Source of the DNA: JADCGM01 sp943368345
Lineage (GTDB): Bacteria > Pseudomonadota > Alphaproteobacteria > Sphingomonadales > Sphingomonadaceae
Direction of reading: 5' to 3'
Length of the DNA: 64,000 nt
Assembly (NCBI GenBank): GCA_943368345.1
Contig: CALRKY020000002.1
Location: forward strand, 62,001-126,000
Shown here one piece after another: positions 16,544-25,957 of this stretch (its first letter is position 1; every line of letters begins with the position of its first letter). The notes under the pieces are model-generated. The model had not been told where the DNA came from, did not search any database, and saw nothing but the letters and a program-made list of their open reading frames with translations. Position numbers and translations under genes: made by a program.

Positions 16544-17698
16544 CTAGGACGCGATGCCAAGCTCCTTGGCTGCCGCGTCCAGCTGGCTTTGCGTCGCCGC
16601 ATCACCCGCAAAGGCGGCTCGCCCCGTCCGGTAGGCGTTCGATGCCGCGCCGGTTTCACCAAGCACCATCCGCGCCCGCATCAGCCGCATCCAGCCTTGT
16701 GCATCCTTGGGGTTCGCCGCCAGCTTCGCGGCAAGCCCGTCCACCATCCCGCGGATCATCGCCTGCTGGTCGGACGGCCGCATTTTCTGGGCTGCGGCCA
16801 CATCTTCCGGCGTCGGTCCCGGAAGCGCGCCAGCGGGTGTCGGTGCTGCCGGCGGTGGCAAATCAGCCGATACGTCGATACCGGCGGCCTTGCCTGATTC
16901 GGCGATGATCCGGCGAAGCTCCCCGGCCCAGGGCGCATCGGCTGGGGCTTCGCGCAGCAACTGCACCCAATCGGCAATCGCCGCCTTCGGATCACCGCGC
17001 TGTTCCTTCAGCAAGGCCAGATAATAGCGGGACCGGGCATCGCCCGCATCAAGCCGCCGGGCTGTTTCGAATGCTGCCTGCGCCGCCGGGGTCACCGTCC
17101 CGGCTGCCGATTGCACCAGCGCCTCACCCATGGCCGAGACATAGGTTGCATCGGTCGGCACCAGTTCAGCTGCCTTCCGGTAGGCCTCCGCCGCATCAGC
17201 AAAGCGGCGTGTCTGGAAATAGGACCAGCCGAGCATGCGCCAGCCCTCCGGGTCCTTGGCATTGGTCGCCATTTTGGCTTCGAGGTCGGTGATCATTTGG
17301 GCGACATCGCCCGGCACGTCGGTGCCGGTCGGTGTTGACGATTCGACCGGCGGCGGTGTCGCCGCCAATTCCGGGCGACCGAGCGAAATATAGAGGCCGG
17401 TGGACAAGCCTGCGAGAATGGCGGCTGTTCCCACCGCAAACCAGGTCCGGACCCCGGGTGCAAACGGCCGCGGCGCTGCTTCTTCGTTCGCTCCCTCTGC
17501 CAACATGCGGCGCTGAATCTCGATCCGCAGTGGGGCGGCTTCGGCATCGGGTAAGCTGTCGAGATCACGAAGCTGATCCCGCAGAATGGCCAGCGCATCG
17601 CCGCGCGTCCGCCAAACGTCGTACCGACGCGCCAACGGGACTGCGAGTGCAGCGGCAGCGACCGCAGTGATCAGCGTCAGAATAACCCAAAGCGTCAA
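16544..17698 (-). CDS. ccmI: Cytochrome c biogenesis protein CcmI (CycH), TPR protein
   Basis: The 384-residue protein has two N-terminal membrane helices (WVILTLITAVAAAALAVPLA and WFAVGTAAILAGLSTGLYISL). Between them is the conserved cytoplasmic loop with RDQLRDLDSLP. A periplasmic TPR region follows (PEGWRMLGWSYFQTRRFADAAEAYRKAAEL). It holds apocytochrome c for haem ligation by the CcmF/H complex. It is the last gene of the operon ccmF-ccmG-ccmH-ccmI and overlaps ccmH by four bases. Confidence 0.92.
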   Translation of the reverse strand: MTLWVILTLITAVAAAALAVPLARRYDVWRTRGDALAILRDQLRDLDSLPDAEAAPLRIEIQRRMLAEGANEEAAPRPFAPGVRTWFAVGTAAILAGLSTGLYISLGRPELAATPPPVESSTPTGTDVPGDVAQMITDLEAKMATNAKDPEGWRMLGWSYFQTRRFADAAEAYRKAAELVPTDATYVSAMGEALVQSAAGTVTPAAQAAFETARRLDAGDARSRYYLALLKEQRGDPKAAIADWVQLLREAPADAPWAGELRRIIAESGKAAGIDVSADLPPPAAPTPAGALPGPTPEDVAAAQKMRPSDQQAMIRGMVDGLAAKLAANPKDAQGWMRLMRARMVLGETGAASNAYRTGRAAFAGDAATQSQLDAAAKELGIAS

Positions 17699-18150
17699 AA
17701 CCTGTCCCCTCTCAGCAGCGTATCCAGACGCTGTTGTTCCTCGTCCGTCAGTCCGTCAGGGCCAACTGGTGCTCGGCGGCGGCGCACATAGGTGGCCACA
17801 CCAAGTCCGCCACCGAGCAGCAAGGCCAGCGGCCCAAGCCACAGAGCCAGCGTCGAAAGCTGGAACGGTGGGCTCAGCAGGACATAATTGCCGTAGCGCG
17901 CCACCAGATAGTCCTTGGCCTGCTCATCGGTCGCGCCTTTGACCAATTGTTCGCGTAGCAGGACCCGCAGATCGCGGGCCAATGGCGCATCGGAATCGTC
18001 AATCGACTGGTTCTGGCAGACGACGCAGCGCAGCCCTTGGCTGATCTCCCGCGCCCGAGCCTCCAGCTTTGGATCGGCGAGTTGCTCATCCGGCTGCACC
18101 GCCTGGGCGGTCGCTGACCACAACAACAAAAGCATAGCCAGCCGCTTCAT
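17695..18150 (-). CDS. ccmH: Cytochrome c-type biogenesis protein CcmH (CcmL)
   Basis: This 151-residue periplasmic thiol-reductase subunit of haem lyase has a signal peptide MKRLAMLLLLWSATAQA. The redox motif is LRCVVCQNQSIDDSDA, and a C-terminal membrane helix (LALWLGPLALLLGGGLGVATYV) anchors it. It reduces the CxxCH thiols of apocytochromes. ATGA-type overlaps on both sides show tight coupling with ccmG and ccmI. Confidence 0.96.
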   Translation of the reverse strand: MKRLAMLLLLWSATAQAVQPDEQLADPKLEARAREISQGLRCVVCQNQSIDDSDAPLARDLRVLLREQLVKGATDEQAKDYLVARYGNYVLLSPPFQLSTLALWLGPLALLLGGGLGVATYVRRRRAPVGPDGLTDEEQQRLDTLLRGDRF

Positions 18151-18680
18151 GATTCGAGCCTCAGCTTGTCCATCAATGGCTTGATGGTCTCGGCCCAGAC
18201 CTCGGGACTGATCGGTCCAATCTGTTTATACCGTACCCGGCCCTGCTTATCGATCACGAAAGTCTCGGGCGCGCCGGTCACGCCGAGGTCAATCCCGGTG
18301 CGGCCATTCTCGTCATTCGCGGTTTTCAAGTAGGGGTCACCGAACTGAACCAGCCAAGCCGCGCCATCGGCTGGCTTGTCCCTCCAGTCGAGACCATAGA
18401 TCGGCACGCCCTGATCTTTCAGTCCCATCAGTAGCGGGTGCTCGACCCGGCATGCTCCGCACCAGGAGGCAAACACATTGAGCAGCTTTGGCTCCCCCCG
18501 GAACTCGGTCGAAGCAAAGCCCGGCGCGCCTGCCGCCAATCCGGGCAGGTCAAAGACCGGCAACGGTCGATCGATCAGGGTCGACGGAATTTGTGACGGG
18601 TCACGCTGAAGGCCACCAGCGAATGCGATGACCACAGCCGCGAAGACCAAAACCGGAAGAATGAAAATCAGCCGCTTCAT
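18147..18680 (-). CDS. ccmG: Thiol:disulfide interchange protein CcmG/DsbE
   Basis: This 177-residue membrane-anchored thioredoxin-like protein has an N-terminal anchor (MKRLIFILPVLVFAAVVIAFAGG) and active site ASWCGACRVEHP. The cis-proline region is VTGAPETFVIDKQG. It supplies electrons for apocytochrome c reduction. I take the ATG at 18680, which overlaps the ccmF stop as ATGA. The frame is open further upstream, but those residues do not look conserved. Confidence 0.95.
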   Translation of the reverse strand: MKRLIFILPVLVFAAVVIAFAGGLQRDPSQIPSTLIDRPLPVFDLPGLAAGAPGFASTEFRGEPKLLNVFASWCGACRVEHPLLMGLKDQGVPIYGLDWRDKPADGAAWLVQFGDPYLKTANDENGRTGIDLGVTGAPETFVIDKQGRVRYKQIGPISPEVWAETIKPLMDKLRLES

Positions 18681-20650
18681 GCCGGGACCAACCCTGGTGC
18701 GATGACCACCCGTGATGGCAGTCCGATGCGGAACCGGCGATCCCCGAGCGAGCACAGCCCGCCAAGCGCCATCAATATCGTCCCGCCCCAAATCCAGCCG
18801 ACCAGCGGGTGATGGTACATACGGACGACAATGCCGCTGCCCTGCCGTTCCCCAACCGCGATATAATAATTGCCAAGGAAATGCGGTTCGATGGCCGCTT
18901 CGGTGGTTTGCGACCCGCTGACCGGATAGATCCGGCGCTCCGAAATCATTTCATGATAGGTGTCACCACGCCGAAGCGCGAAATGTCCCTGCTCCGCCAC
19001 ATAATTCGGCCCATTTACCTCGGTGATCGACAGCAGGCCAATTTCGATACCACCGATCGGCACCACCTGCCCCGGCTGCATCACCAGAATTTTGGAACTT
19101 TCCCAAGCGTACATGGCGCTCAGACCGGCGGTTGTTACGCCCAAACCGGCATGAGCCAGCACCATGCCGTACATCGCCAGCGGCGTGGCCTTGGCCAGCT
19201 TCCAGAGCGAACTGTCCGAGCCCTGCCCGACCCGCCAGCGGCGCGTTAGCAGTCCGGCTGCACCCACGATCAGCCAAGCCGAAACACCTAGTCCGAACGC
19301 CGCCAACGCGGCTTTCAATCCGCCGATCAACGCAGCGATCACAAATACAGCGAGCGCAATTCCCGCCGAAATGCGGACCCGTTTCCACACTTGCGCTAGA
19401 TCATCCCGCCGCCAGTTCAAGACCGGTCCGACGGTGACCAAAAGCATCAAAAGCGCAAAGACCGGAATGAACGTAGCCTTGTAAAATGGCGGGCCGACGG
19501 AAATTTTGTCGGTGGACAATGCCTCCATTGCGACAGGGTAAAATGTCCCGAGGAACACCGTCGCCGTCGCGATCATCAGCAGCAGATTGTTGAGGGTCAG
19601 ACCAGATTCGCGGCTGACCGTGCCAAACATCGCCCCGGATCGCATCGACGGTGCCCGCCAGGCAAACAGCGCGAGCGCGCCGCCGGTTGCCGCGACAATC
19701 AGCCCGAGGATGTAAACACCCCGCGTCGCGTCGACCGCAAAGGCGTGCACACTGGTCAATATGCCGGACCGGACCAGGAACGTCCCAATGAGGCTCAGCG
19801 AGAATGTCAGGATCGCGAGCAGAATCGTCCAGCTGACGAGGGCACCACGCTTTTCCAATACGATGGCGGAATGCAGCAGCGCGGTCCCGAGCAGCCACGG
19901 CATCAACGAGGCATTTTCAACCGGGTCCCAGAACCAGAAACCGCCCCAACCCAATTCATAATAAGCCCAGAAACTGCCGAGGGAAATGCCGCAGGTGAGG
20001 AAAATCCAGGCGGCAAGCACCCAGGGCCGGACCCACCGTGCCCAAGCCGCGTCAACCCGCCCCTCGATCAGGGCCGCGACGGCGAAGGCGAAGGTGATCG
20101 AGAAGCCAACATAGCCAGTGTACAGCAACGGCGGGTGGAAAACGAGCCCGGGGTCCTGAAGCAGCGGGTTCAATTCTGCGCCATCAAGGTTGCGCGGCGA
20201 CAGTCGGGCGAACGGATTGGAGGTGAACAGCAGAAACGCGAGGAATGCCGCGGTAATCATCCCCTGTACGGCGAGAACCCGCGCCTGAAACGCCTGCCGC
20301 AAATTGCTGCCGAACAGCGCCACACCCATGCCGAACGCGACAAGGATCAGCACCCACAGCAGCATCGAGCCTTCATGATTGCCCCAGGTCGCGGCGAATC
20401 GGTAGGCGGTGGGCTGGGTCGAATGGGAATGCTGGGCAACCAGCTGGATCGAGAAATCGCTGACGACAAACGACCAGGCGAGCAATCCGAATGCCAGCGC
20501 CACCAGCACAAACTGCAATGCCGCTGCGACTCGACCGACGGCCATCATCGCCGGATCACCCCGTGATGCGCCGACCAGCGGAACCGTCGATTGCAGCAAC
20601 GCCAATGCAAACGCGACAATGAGGGCAAACAGCCCGACCTCTGCGACCAT
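18677..20650 (-). CDS. ccmF: Haem lyase subunit CcmF
   Basis: This 657-residue multi-spanning membrane protein carries the WWD haem-handling motif in LGWGGFWFWDPVENASLMPWL. Conserved periplasmic histidines are visible, as in TWGNHEGSMLLWVL. It attaches haem to apocytochrome c in the periplasm. It is the first gene of the ccm operon in this window; ccmABCDE are not here and must be elsewhere. Its start faces the multiheme electron-transfer operon beginning at 20788, which needs this machinery. Confidence 0.96.
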   Translation of the reverse strand: MVAEVGLFALIVAFALALLQSTVPLVGASRGDPAMMAVGRVAAALQFVLVALAFGLLAWSFVVSDFSIQLVAQHSHSTQPTAYRFAATWGNHEGSMLLWVLILVAFGMGVALFGSNLRQAFQARVLAVQGMITAAFLAFLLFTSNPFARLSPRNLDGAELNPLLQDPGLVFHPPLLYTGYVGFSITFAFAVAALIEGRVDAAWARWVRPWVLAAWIFLTCGISLGSFWAYYELGWGGFWFWDPVENASLMPWLLGTALLHSAIVLEKRGALVSWTILLAILTFSLSLIGTFLVRSGILTSVHAFAVDATRGVYILGLIVAATGGALALFAWRAPSMRSGAMFGTVSRESGLTLNNLLLMIATATVFLGTFYPVAMEALSTDKISVGPPFYKATFIPVFALLMLLVTVGPVLNWRRDDLAQVWKRVRISAGIALAVFVIAALIGGLKAALAAFGLGVSAWLIVGAAGLLTRRWRVGQGSDSSLWKLAKATPLAMYGMVLAHAGLGVTTAGLSAMYAWESSKILVMQPGQVVPIGGIEIGLLSITEVNGPNYVAEQGHFALRRGDTYHEMISERRIYPVSGSQTTEAAIEPHFLGNYYIAVGERQGSGIVVRMYHHPLVGWIWGGTILMALGGLCSLGDRRFRIGLPSRVVIAPGLVPA

Positions 20651-20787
20651 GTTTCAGTCGACTCCCCGTCCGGCAGTTCGAAAAAGCCGTCTGCCAAGCA
20701 AAAAACACCCTAGCTTGTTCAGTGATGTGCTTGCAATTGCCCCGCTCTCCAGTTGATAAAGGGTTTGCTGATACGCGGCGGGGGGCC

Positions 20788-23238
20788 ATGTCAAAGGTTC
20801 GTATAGCAATTGTCGGATCAGGTCCGGCGGGCATGAGTGCCGCAGCACGCGCTGCCGTGCTGGGCCTTTCCCATGTCCTTCTCGAAAAAACCGATCACCT
20901 CTCCGACACCATCTACAAATATCAGCGCGGCAAGCATGTCATGGCGACGCCGGCGCAGCTGGTATTGCGCAGCGACGCGGATTTCGGGGCCGGCAAACGC
21001 GAGGCGATTCTCGAACAATGGTCCGCCGATACCAAAAAGGCAGGCGTCAACGTCCGCTACAAGTCGGAGGTCAAATCGATCACCGGCTCGATTGGCAATT
21101 TCGAGATCACGCTGACATCCGGCGATGTGGTGCAGGCGGAAACCATCGTCATGGCGATTGGCACACAGGGCAACCCGAACCTGATGCGCTGCGACGGTGC
21201 GAATGAACCGCATGTCCAGTATCAGCTCAATGACCCGGCGGAATATGTCGACGAGCATATCTTTGTCGTCGGCGGCGGCGATGCCGGCATCGAAAATGCC
21301 CTTGGTCTCGCGGCCGACCCAGAACAGCGCAACACCGTCACCCTGCTGAACCGGTCAGCGGACTTCGCGAAATCCAAGGACGCCAACACCAAGGCACTAC
21401 TGGCGGCGCAGACGGCGGGCCGCGTCAACGTCCTGCTCGAATCAAGCCCGGTCCGCATCGAACGCGACATGATCGTGGTTGATACCCGGGAGGGCGAGGT
21501 TCGCCTTCCCTGCAACCGGGTCATCGCTCGCATGGGGTCAGCGGCCCCTCGCAAATTCGTCGAAGCCTGCGGGATCCAGTTCACCAGCGAGGACCGGGAA
21601 GCCTATCCGCAACTGTCACCGGTGTTCGAGACGACGGCCCCGGGCATTTATGCGATCGGGGCGCTCGCTGGATATCCGCTGATCAAGCACTGCATGAACC
21701 AGGGCTATGACGTCGTTGAGTTCATCAACGGCAACAAAGACCTGAAACCGGCCGACGAACCTATTCTGGAGGCAAAGCTCAAGGGACTGCCGGGCAAGCG
21801 CTCCGTGACGGAATGGCTGGAATTCCTGCGGACGCAGGTTTCCATTCTGAATGACATGTCGCCGCTGCAGATGCGGGAGTTTTTGCTCGATTCCGAGGTC
21901 CGCGCCTACAAAAAGGGCGAGCCGGTCTTCATGCGCAATGACATCGGGTCGTCGCTGTTCGGGATCGCTGACGGCATGGTGCATGTCGAAATCAATCCGA
22001 ATGACCCCAGTATGGTTGTGCCCATTCCGTCGGGTTCGATTTTCGGTGAGGTCGGCCTGATTTCTGGTCGTCGTCGCGGTGCCACCATTCGGGCAGCCGT
22101 CGATGCGATCTGCGTTGAAGTCTCCCGCACCGCCGCTCTGAAGCTCATGGGGTCGGTCCCCAGCGCCAAACGGACGATCAACCGCATCACGACGGAGCGA
22201 CTGCTGCTCCAGATTTTCAAGTCCGGCTTGAACCCGGCCGATCTGGTTGAGGTGCTGGAAAGCGCTGAAACCAAGCGGATCAGCGCTGGGCAGTCAGTGG
22301 TCACGGAAGGCGATGAGGGGAATGATATTTTCATCATCCGTTCCGGCTCAATGGTGGTTGAAAAAAATATCGGCGGGAAACCGATCTTCATGCGCTATCT
22401 GCCTGCCGGCACCTACATCGGGGAAATGGCTTTGCTCGATGGTGGGCGGAGAACCGCGACAGTGCGGGCGGCGGTCAAGTCTGAAGTGGTCCAGATCAAC
22501 GGTGATGCCTTTGCCCGTGTGATTGCCGCCAAACCGCAACTCGAAGCCAATATCCGGGCCGAAATGGCCGCCCGGCGCGAACTGAACAGCTTTATCGAAA
22601 CCAAGAAGGAAAGCTTCGGCAGTGCGGTCGACATGTATTCGTCGGTTGCCAATTTCTTGGTTGAAAACGGCGTCGGCGAAGCAACAGACGTTTTGCTGAT
22701 CGACCAGAATCTCTGCGTCGGCTGCGACAATTGCGAAAAAGCCTGCGCCGATAGTCACGACGGCCTGTCACGCCTCGACCGGGAAGCCGGCAAAGGCTTT
22801 GCGCATCTGCACGTGCCAACCTCCTGCCGTCACTGCGAGCATCCACATTGCATGGCTGATTGTCCGCCAAATGCCATCCAGCGCGGCGCCGACGGCGAAG
22901 TCTTTATCGAAGACAGTTGCATCGGTTGCGGCAATTGCCAGCGCAACTGCCCCTATGGTGTGATCCGGATGGACAAGGTTCCACCGCCAAAGCCAAGCTT
23001 GATGAACTGGCTATTGTTCGGTGCCGGCCCTGGCCCGGGCGAACCCAACAAGGTCTGGAGCTACAAACAGGCCAAGAAGAGCGGCGTGGAAGTTCCCAAG
23101 AAGGCCGTCAAATGCGATATGTGCAAGGGTCAGGATGGCGGCCCGGCCTGTGTCAGGGCCTGCCCAACGGGCGCTGCCATCCGAGTTTCACCGGAGGCTT
23201 TCCTGTCGGTATCCTCCATCTCGACAAAGGCTTACTAG
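20788..23238 (+). CDS. Fusion: FAD oxidoreductase, two cyclic-nucleotide-binding domains, four-cluster ferredoxin
   Basis: The 816-residue cytoplasmic protein has three parts. Residues 1-320 are a thioredoxin-reductase-like FAD/NAD(P) module (VRIAIVGSGPAGMSAAARA; second dinucleotide motif FVVGGGDAGIENALG; FAD-closing IYAIGALAGYP). Residues 345-600 contain two cNMP-binding domains. Their phosphate-cassette regions are FGEVGLISGRRRGATIRA (from Phe419) and YIGEMALLDGGRRTATVRA (from Tyr543); the second keeps the arginine expected to hold cyclic phosphate. Residues 643-792 hold sixteen cysteines in NrfC/DmsB-like order for four [4Fe-4S] clusters. The start is the ATG at 20788, behind GGCGGGGGG. 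It abuts the cytochrome b gene. It probably moves electrons between NAD(P)H and the membrane under cNMP control. The exact reaction is unknown. Confidence 0.88.
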   Translation: MSKVRIAIVGSGPAGMSAAARAAVLGLSHVLLEKTDHLSDTIYKYQRGKHVMATPAQLVLRSDADFGAGKREAILEQWSADTKKAGVNVRYKSEVKSITGSIGNFEITLTSGDVVQAETIVMAIGTQGNPNLMRCDGANEPHVQYQLNDPAEYVDEHIFVVGGGDAGIENALGLAADPEQRNTVTLLNRSADFAKSKDANTKALLAAQTAGRVNVLLESSPVRIERDMIVVDTREGEVRLPCNRVIARMGSAAPRKFVEACGIQFTSEDREAYPQLSPVFETTAPGIYAIGALAGYPLIKHCMNQGYDVVEFINGNKDLKPADEPILEAKLKGLPGKRSVTEWLEFLRTQVSILNDMSPLQMREFLLDSEVRAYKKGEPVFMRNDIGSSLFGIADGMVHVEINPNDPSMVVPIPSGSIFGEVGLISGRRRGATIRAAVDAICVEVSRTAALKLMGSVPSAKRTINRITTERLLLQIFKSGLNPADLVEVLESAETKRISAGQSVVTEGDEGNDIFIIRSGSMVVEKNIGGKPIFMRYLPAGTYIGEMALLDGGRRTATVRAAVKSEVVQINGDAFARVIAAKPQLEANIRAEMAARRELNSFIETKKESFGSAVDMYSSVANFLVENGVGEATDVLLIDQNLCVGCDNCEKACADSHDGLSRLDREAGKGFAHLHVPTSCRHCEHPHCMADCPPNAIQRGADGEVFIEDSCIGCGNCQRNCPYGVIRMDKVPPPKPSLMNWLLFGAGPGPGEPNKVWSYKQAKKSGVEVPKKAVKCDMCKGQDGGPACVRACPTGAAIRVSPEAFLSVSSISTKAY

Positions 23239-24096
23239 GTGGCGCGGGTTCGGAATACCAATGCCGCCCATGACGGCTTCCTGCGGCATGACGGCTATTT
23301 CTGGCTGAAACTTGCGAGCGCAATCTCCTTGCTCGCCTGGCTGGCCTATATGCTGATCGATGCCAATCCGCGTCCGAATGGTGGGACGGCCTACGGCTAT
23401 TTCCTCGGTGTTGTCAGCGTCGGCATCATCCTGTGGCTGACCGCGCTTGGCATTCGCAAACGGAATATCAGCCGCAGCAAATATTCTCTGAAGGCCTGGA
23501 CATCGGCGCATGTCTATCTCGGCCTGTCCTTGATCATCCTGGCGACCTTGCACACCGGTTTCCAGTTTGGTTGGAACGTTCACACGCTGGCCTATGTGGC
23601 GATGATGCTGGTGATCGGGACCGGCGTGTTCGGGATTGTCGCCTATGCTCGCCTGCCAAAGGCGATGAGCAGCAACCGGGGTGAACTTACGCAGCCTCAG
23701 ATGCTGATCAACATCGGCGCCATCGACCGGCAGCTTCATGATGCAGCGCAGCCGCTTGATCGCCACCATAGCGACATCGTCCGCATGTCGATGGAGGACA
23801 GCCCGGTGGGTGGCGGTGTGCTTCGCCGTTTGAAGGGCGATCAGGCAAGCTGCGGGACCGCCCGGGCGCTCGCTGCCCTGAGCGAAGAAGTCAAAGCTGC
23901 CGGGCCGCTGGCTGACAAGCGGCTGCTCCAGATCGTCGGCCTGCTGGAGCGTAAATCCGCTGCGCTTGGTGTGGCGCGGCGGCATGTCCGCCTGCGCACA
24001 CTACTCGAACTTTGGCTCTACATTCACGTGCCAGCAACCTTTCTGCTGATCGCCGCGCTCGTCGCGCACATCATCAGCGTTTTCTATTACTGGTGA
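23239..24096 (+). CDS. Membrane cytochrome b-like subunit
   Basis: The 285-residue integral membrane protein has about five hydrophobic segments. Two opposed histidine pairs are suitable for haem b: WTSAHVYLGL with ATLHTGFQ in the centre, and YIHVPATF with ALVAHIISVF at the C-terminus. A cytoplasmic loop of roughly 90 residues separates the pairs. The layout resembles membrane anchors of ferredoxin-type oxidoreductases and ferric reductases. The start is GTG, immediately after the stop of the FAD/cNMP/FeS gene, so the two are coupled. It is the natural link from the cytoplasmic iron-sulfur protein to the periplasmic haems of the next gene. Function is inferred from order and haem ligands. Confidence 0.78.
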   Translation: MARVRNTNAAHDGFLRHDGYFWLKLASAISLLAWLAYMLIDANPRPNGGTAYGYFLGVVSVGIILWLTALGIRKRNISRSKYSLKAWTSAHVYLGLSLIILATLHTGFQFGWNVHTLAYVAMMLVIGTGVFGIVAYARLPKAMSSNRGELTQPQMLINIGAIDRQLHDAAQPLDRHHSDIVRMSMEDSPVGGGVLRRLKGDQASCGTARALAALSEEVKAAGPLADKRLLQIVGLLERKSAALGVARRHVRLRTLLELWLYIHVPATFLLIAALVAHIISVFYYW

Positions 24097-24103
24097 GGCG
24101 CAG

Positions 24104-25867
24104 ATGACCTTCATCATCCGGACAATCGGCCAGCGGAGCGGCGGCGGTGAAATCGTCCGTGAACGCCCGGTTGAGAAAAGTGACGTCCTGATCGGTCGCG
24201 GCACCGACTGCGACATGGAGATCGCCGATCTCGCCGTGATGCTCAACCACGCCCGGGTTCGCAGAACCGGTAATCACGTTGAAGTCACCGCAGTTGGCGG
24301 CATCGATCTGGTGGTCGATGGGAAAACCACAGAGCGGGCCGAATTCAACGCGGATCGCACGGTGGTGCTATCGCTCGGTGGTCATCAGGTTACCGTTGCT
24401 GCAGGTGACGGTGGCGCGACTTTGCTGACGCTCGCCCGCGTTTCCGCACTGTCCGATGCCGCTGACCCGGTCGACGAACTTCAAGTATTTTCCCTGCTCG
24501 GGTCCCGGCTTAGCAAACGTGGCCTGGCCTGGGGCCTGATTGCGGTCACTTTGCTGGCGTTTCTGGCGTGGCCGATTGTCTCTGGGTTGATGAGTCCGCC
24601 GGTGTCCCCCCTGAAGCCACCGCCGGCCCAACTACAGGCCGATTCATCCTGGACAAGCGGCCCACTGTCCCAGGCACACGCCAGTCTCTCCAACAAATGT
24701 GGAGCCTGTCACCAACAGCCGTTCGTCGCGGTTCGCGATTCGGCCTGCAAGGCCTGTCATATCGCGGTTCAGGATCACGCGGTTCCGAAACGACTCGCGG
24801 CCGCAAACTTTGATTCGTCGCTGACCGGTGCCGCGAAGCGCGGGATCGCGCACGGTTTCAATCTGCCGGAGGGCAGTTGCACTAGTTGTCACAAGGAACA
24901 TGAGGGTCACAACGGCGCAGACATGACCAATCCTGCCCTGTGCATGGATTGCCACCGGGAATTGTCAAAGCGGCTACCGGATACCGAGCTTGGCGATGCC
25001 GATGATTTCGGCACCGCTCATCCCGAGTTTCAGCCGAATATCATCATTGCACCCGCGCTCGGAGCGCCGGTGACGAAGCGCGTTAAGCTCACGCCGACGA
25101 CGGCGGAATTCAACGGCCTGAAATTCCCGCACGACATCCATTTGCTGGCCGGTGGGTCGGTGACGCGGATGGCCAAGGCCCTGCCCCGCTATGGCAAGTC
25201 GCTGGACTGCGCATCCTGCCATACCGAGGATCCGAGCCGCGCCCGCTTCCAGCCCATCGAGATGGAGCGGGATTGCCTCGCCTGCCACACGCTGGAGATC
25301 GGCAAATCAAATGGCGTGGTCCGAACGCTTCGCCACGGCGATGCCGCACAAGCCATTGCAGAAATGGAAGATTTCATTCGTGCCAACCCGGGTGCACCAC
25401 GTCCGCCGATGCTCCGCACCCGCCCGGGTGCCGTTACGCCCCTGCCCATCTCTGGCACCGCCAACCGGGTCGACAACCGGGTCCGTGCGCTGTTTGAGAA
25501 TGGCGGCACCTGCTTTGAATGCCATTCGGTGATCCCGCCTGCGAAGGCAGGATCGTTGAACTTCCAGATCGCGCCGGTCAGCCTGCAATCGCGCTACTTG
25601 AAGAACGGCTGGTTCAGCCATGCCGACCATGCGACCGAAACCAGCCCTTGCGCGTCCTGCCATATTGCCAGCAAGTCAAAGGACTCATCCGACCTGCTGA
25701 TCCAGGGCATCAGTTCCTGCCGGGACTGCCATGCCGGCGCCCATCCGAAGGGCAAGCAGATCGCCTCCGATTGCCAATCCTGCCACAGTTTCCACCCGCA
25801 ATCGCCAGTTGCGTCCCAGATTCGCGCCGCAAAACAGCCTGCGGCGATACAGCGCGGCAGGAGTTAG
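24104..25867 (+). CDS. FHA-domain membrane-anchored decaheme cytochrome c
   Basis: The 587-residue protein has an N-terminal FHA phosphothreonine-recognition domain (about residues 1-110; VLIGRGTDCDMEIADLAVML, then NHARV). One membrane helix lies near residues 142-165 (WGLIAVTLLAFLAWPIVSGL). The large periplasmic part carries ten CxxCH haem sites, from Cys199 to Cys557. Additional histidines (FPHDIH, WFSHADH) resemble distal ligands of cytochrome c3/c7 types. The topology puts the FHA domain in the cytoplasm and the haems in the periplasm. It is seven bases downstream of the cytochrome b gene. A fusion of a signalling domain with a decaheme wire is unusual; control by Ser/Thr phosphorylation is an inference. 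Confidence 0.87.
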   Translation: MTFIIRTIGQRSGGGEIVRERPVEKSDVLIGRGTDCDMEIADLAVMLNHARVRRTGNHVEVTAVGGIDLVVDGKTTERAEFNADRTVVLSLGGHQVTVAAGDGGATLLTLARVSALSDAADPVDELQVFSLLGSRLSKRGLAWGLIAVTLLAFLAWPIVSGLMSPPVSPLKPPPAQLQADSSWTSGPLSQAHASLSNKCGACHQQPFVAVRDSACKACHIAVQDHAVPKRLAAANFDSSLTGAAKRGIAHGFNLPEGSCTSCHKEHEGHNGADMTNPALCMDCHRELSKRLPDTELGDADDFGTAHPEFQPNIIIAPALGAPVTKRVKLTPTTAEFNGLKFPHDIHLLAGGSVTRMAKALPRYGKSLDCASCHTEDPSRARFQPIEMERDCLACHTLEIGKSNGVVRTLRHGDAAQAIAEMEDFIRANPGAPRPPMLRTRPGAVTPLPISGTANRVDNRVRALFENGGTCFECHSVIPPAKAGSLNFQIAPVSLQSRYLKNGWFSHADHATETSPCASCHIASKSKDSSDLLIQGISSCRDCHAGAHPKGKQIASDCQSCHSFHPQSPVASQIRAAKQPAAIQRGRS

Positions 25868-25957
25868 CAAGAATGCTCGCATCTCGTCGTCTATTTGTTA
25901 CGTAGCTGTTTCAAATGGGCGTTGGTCCCACCACAATAACAAGGTGTCACCCGACGC

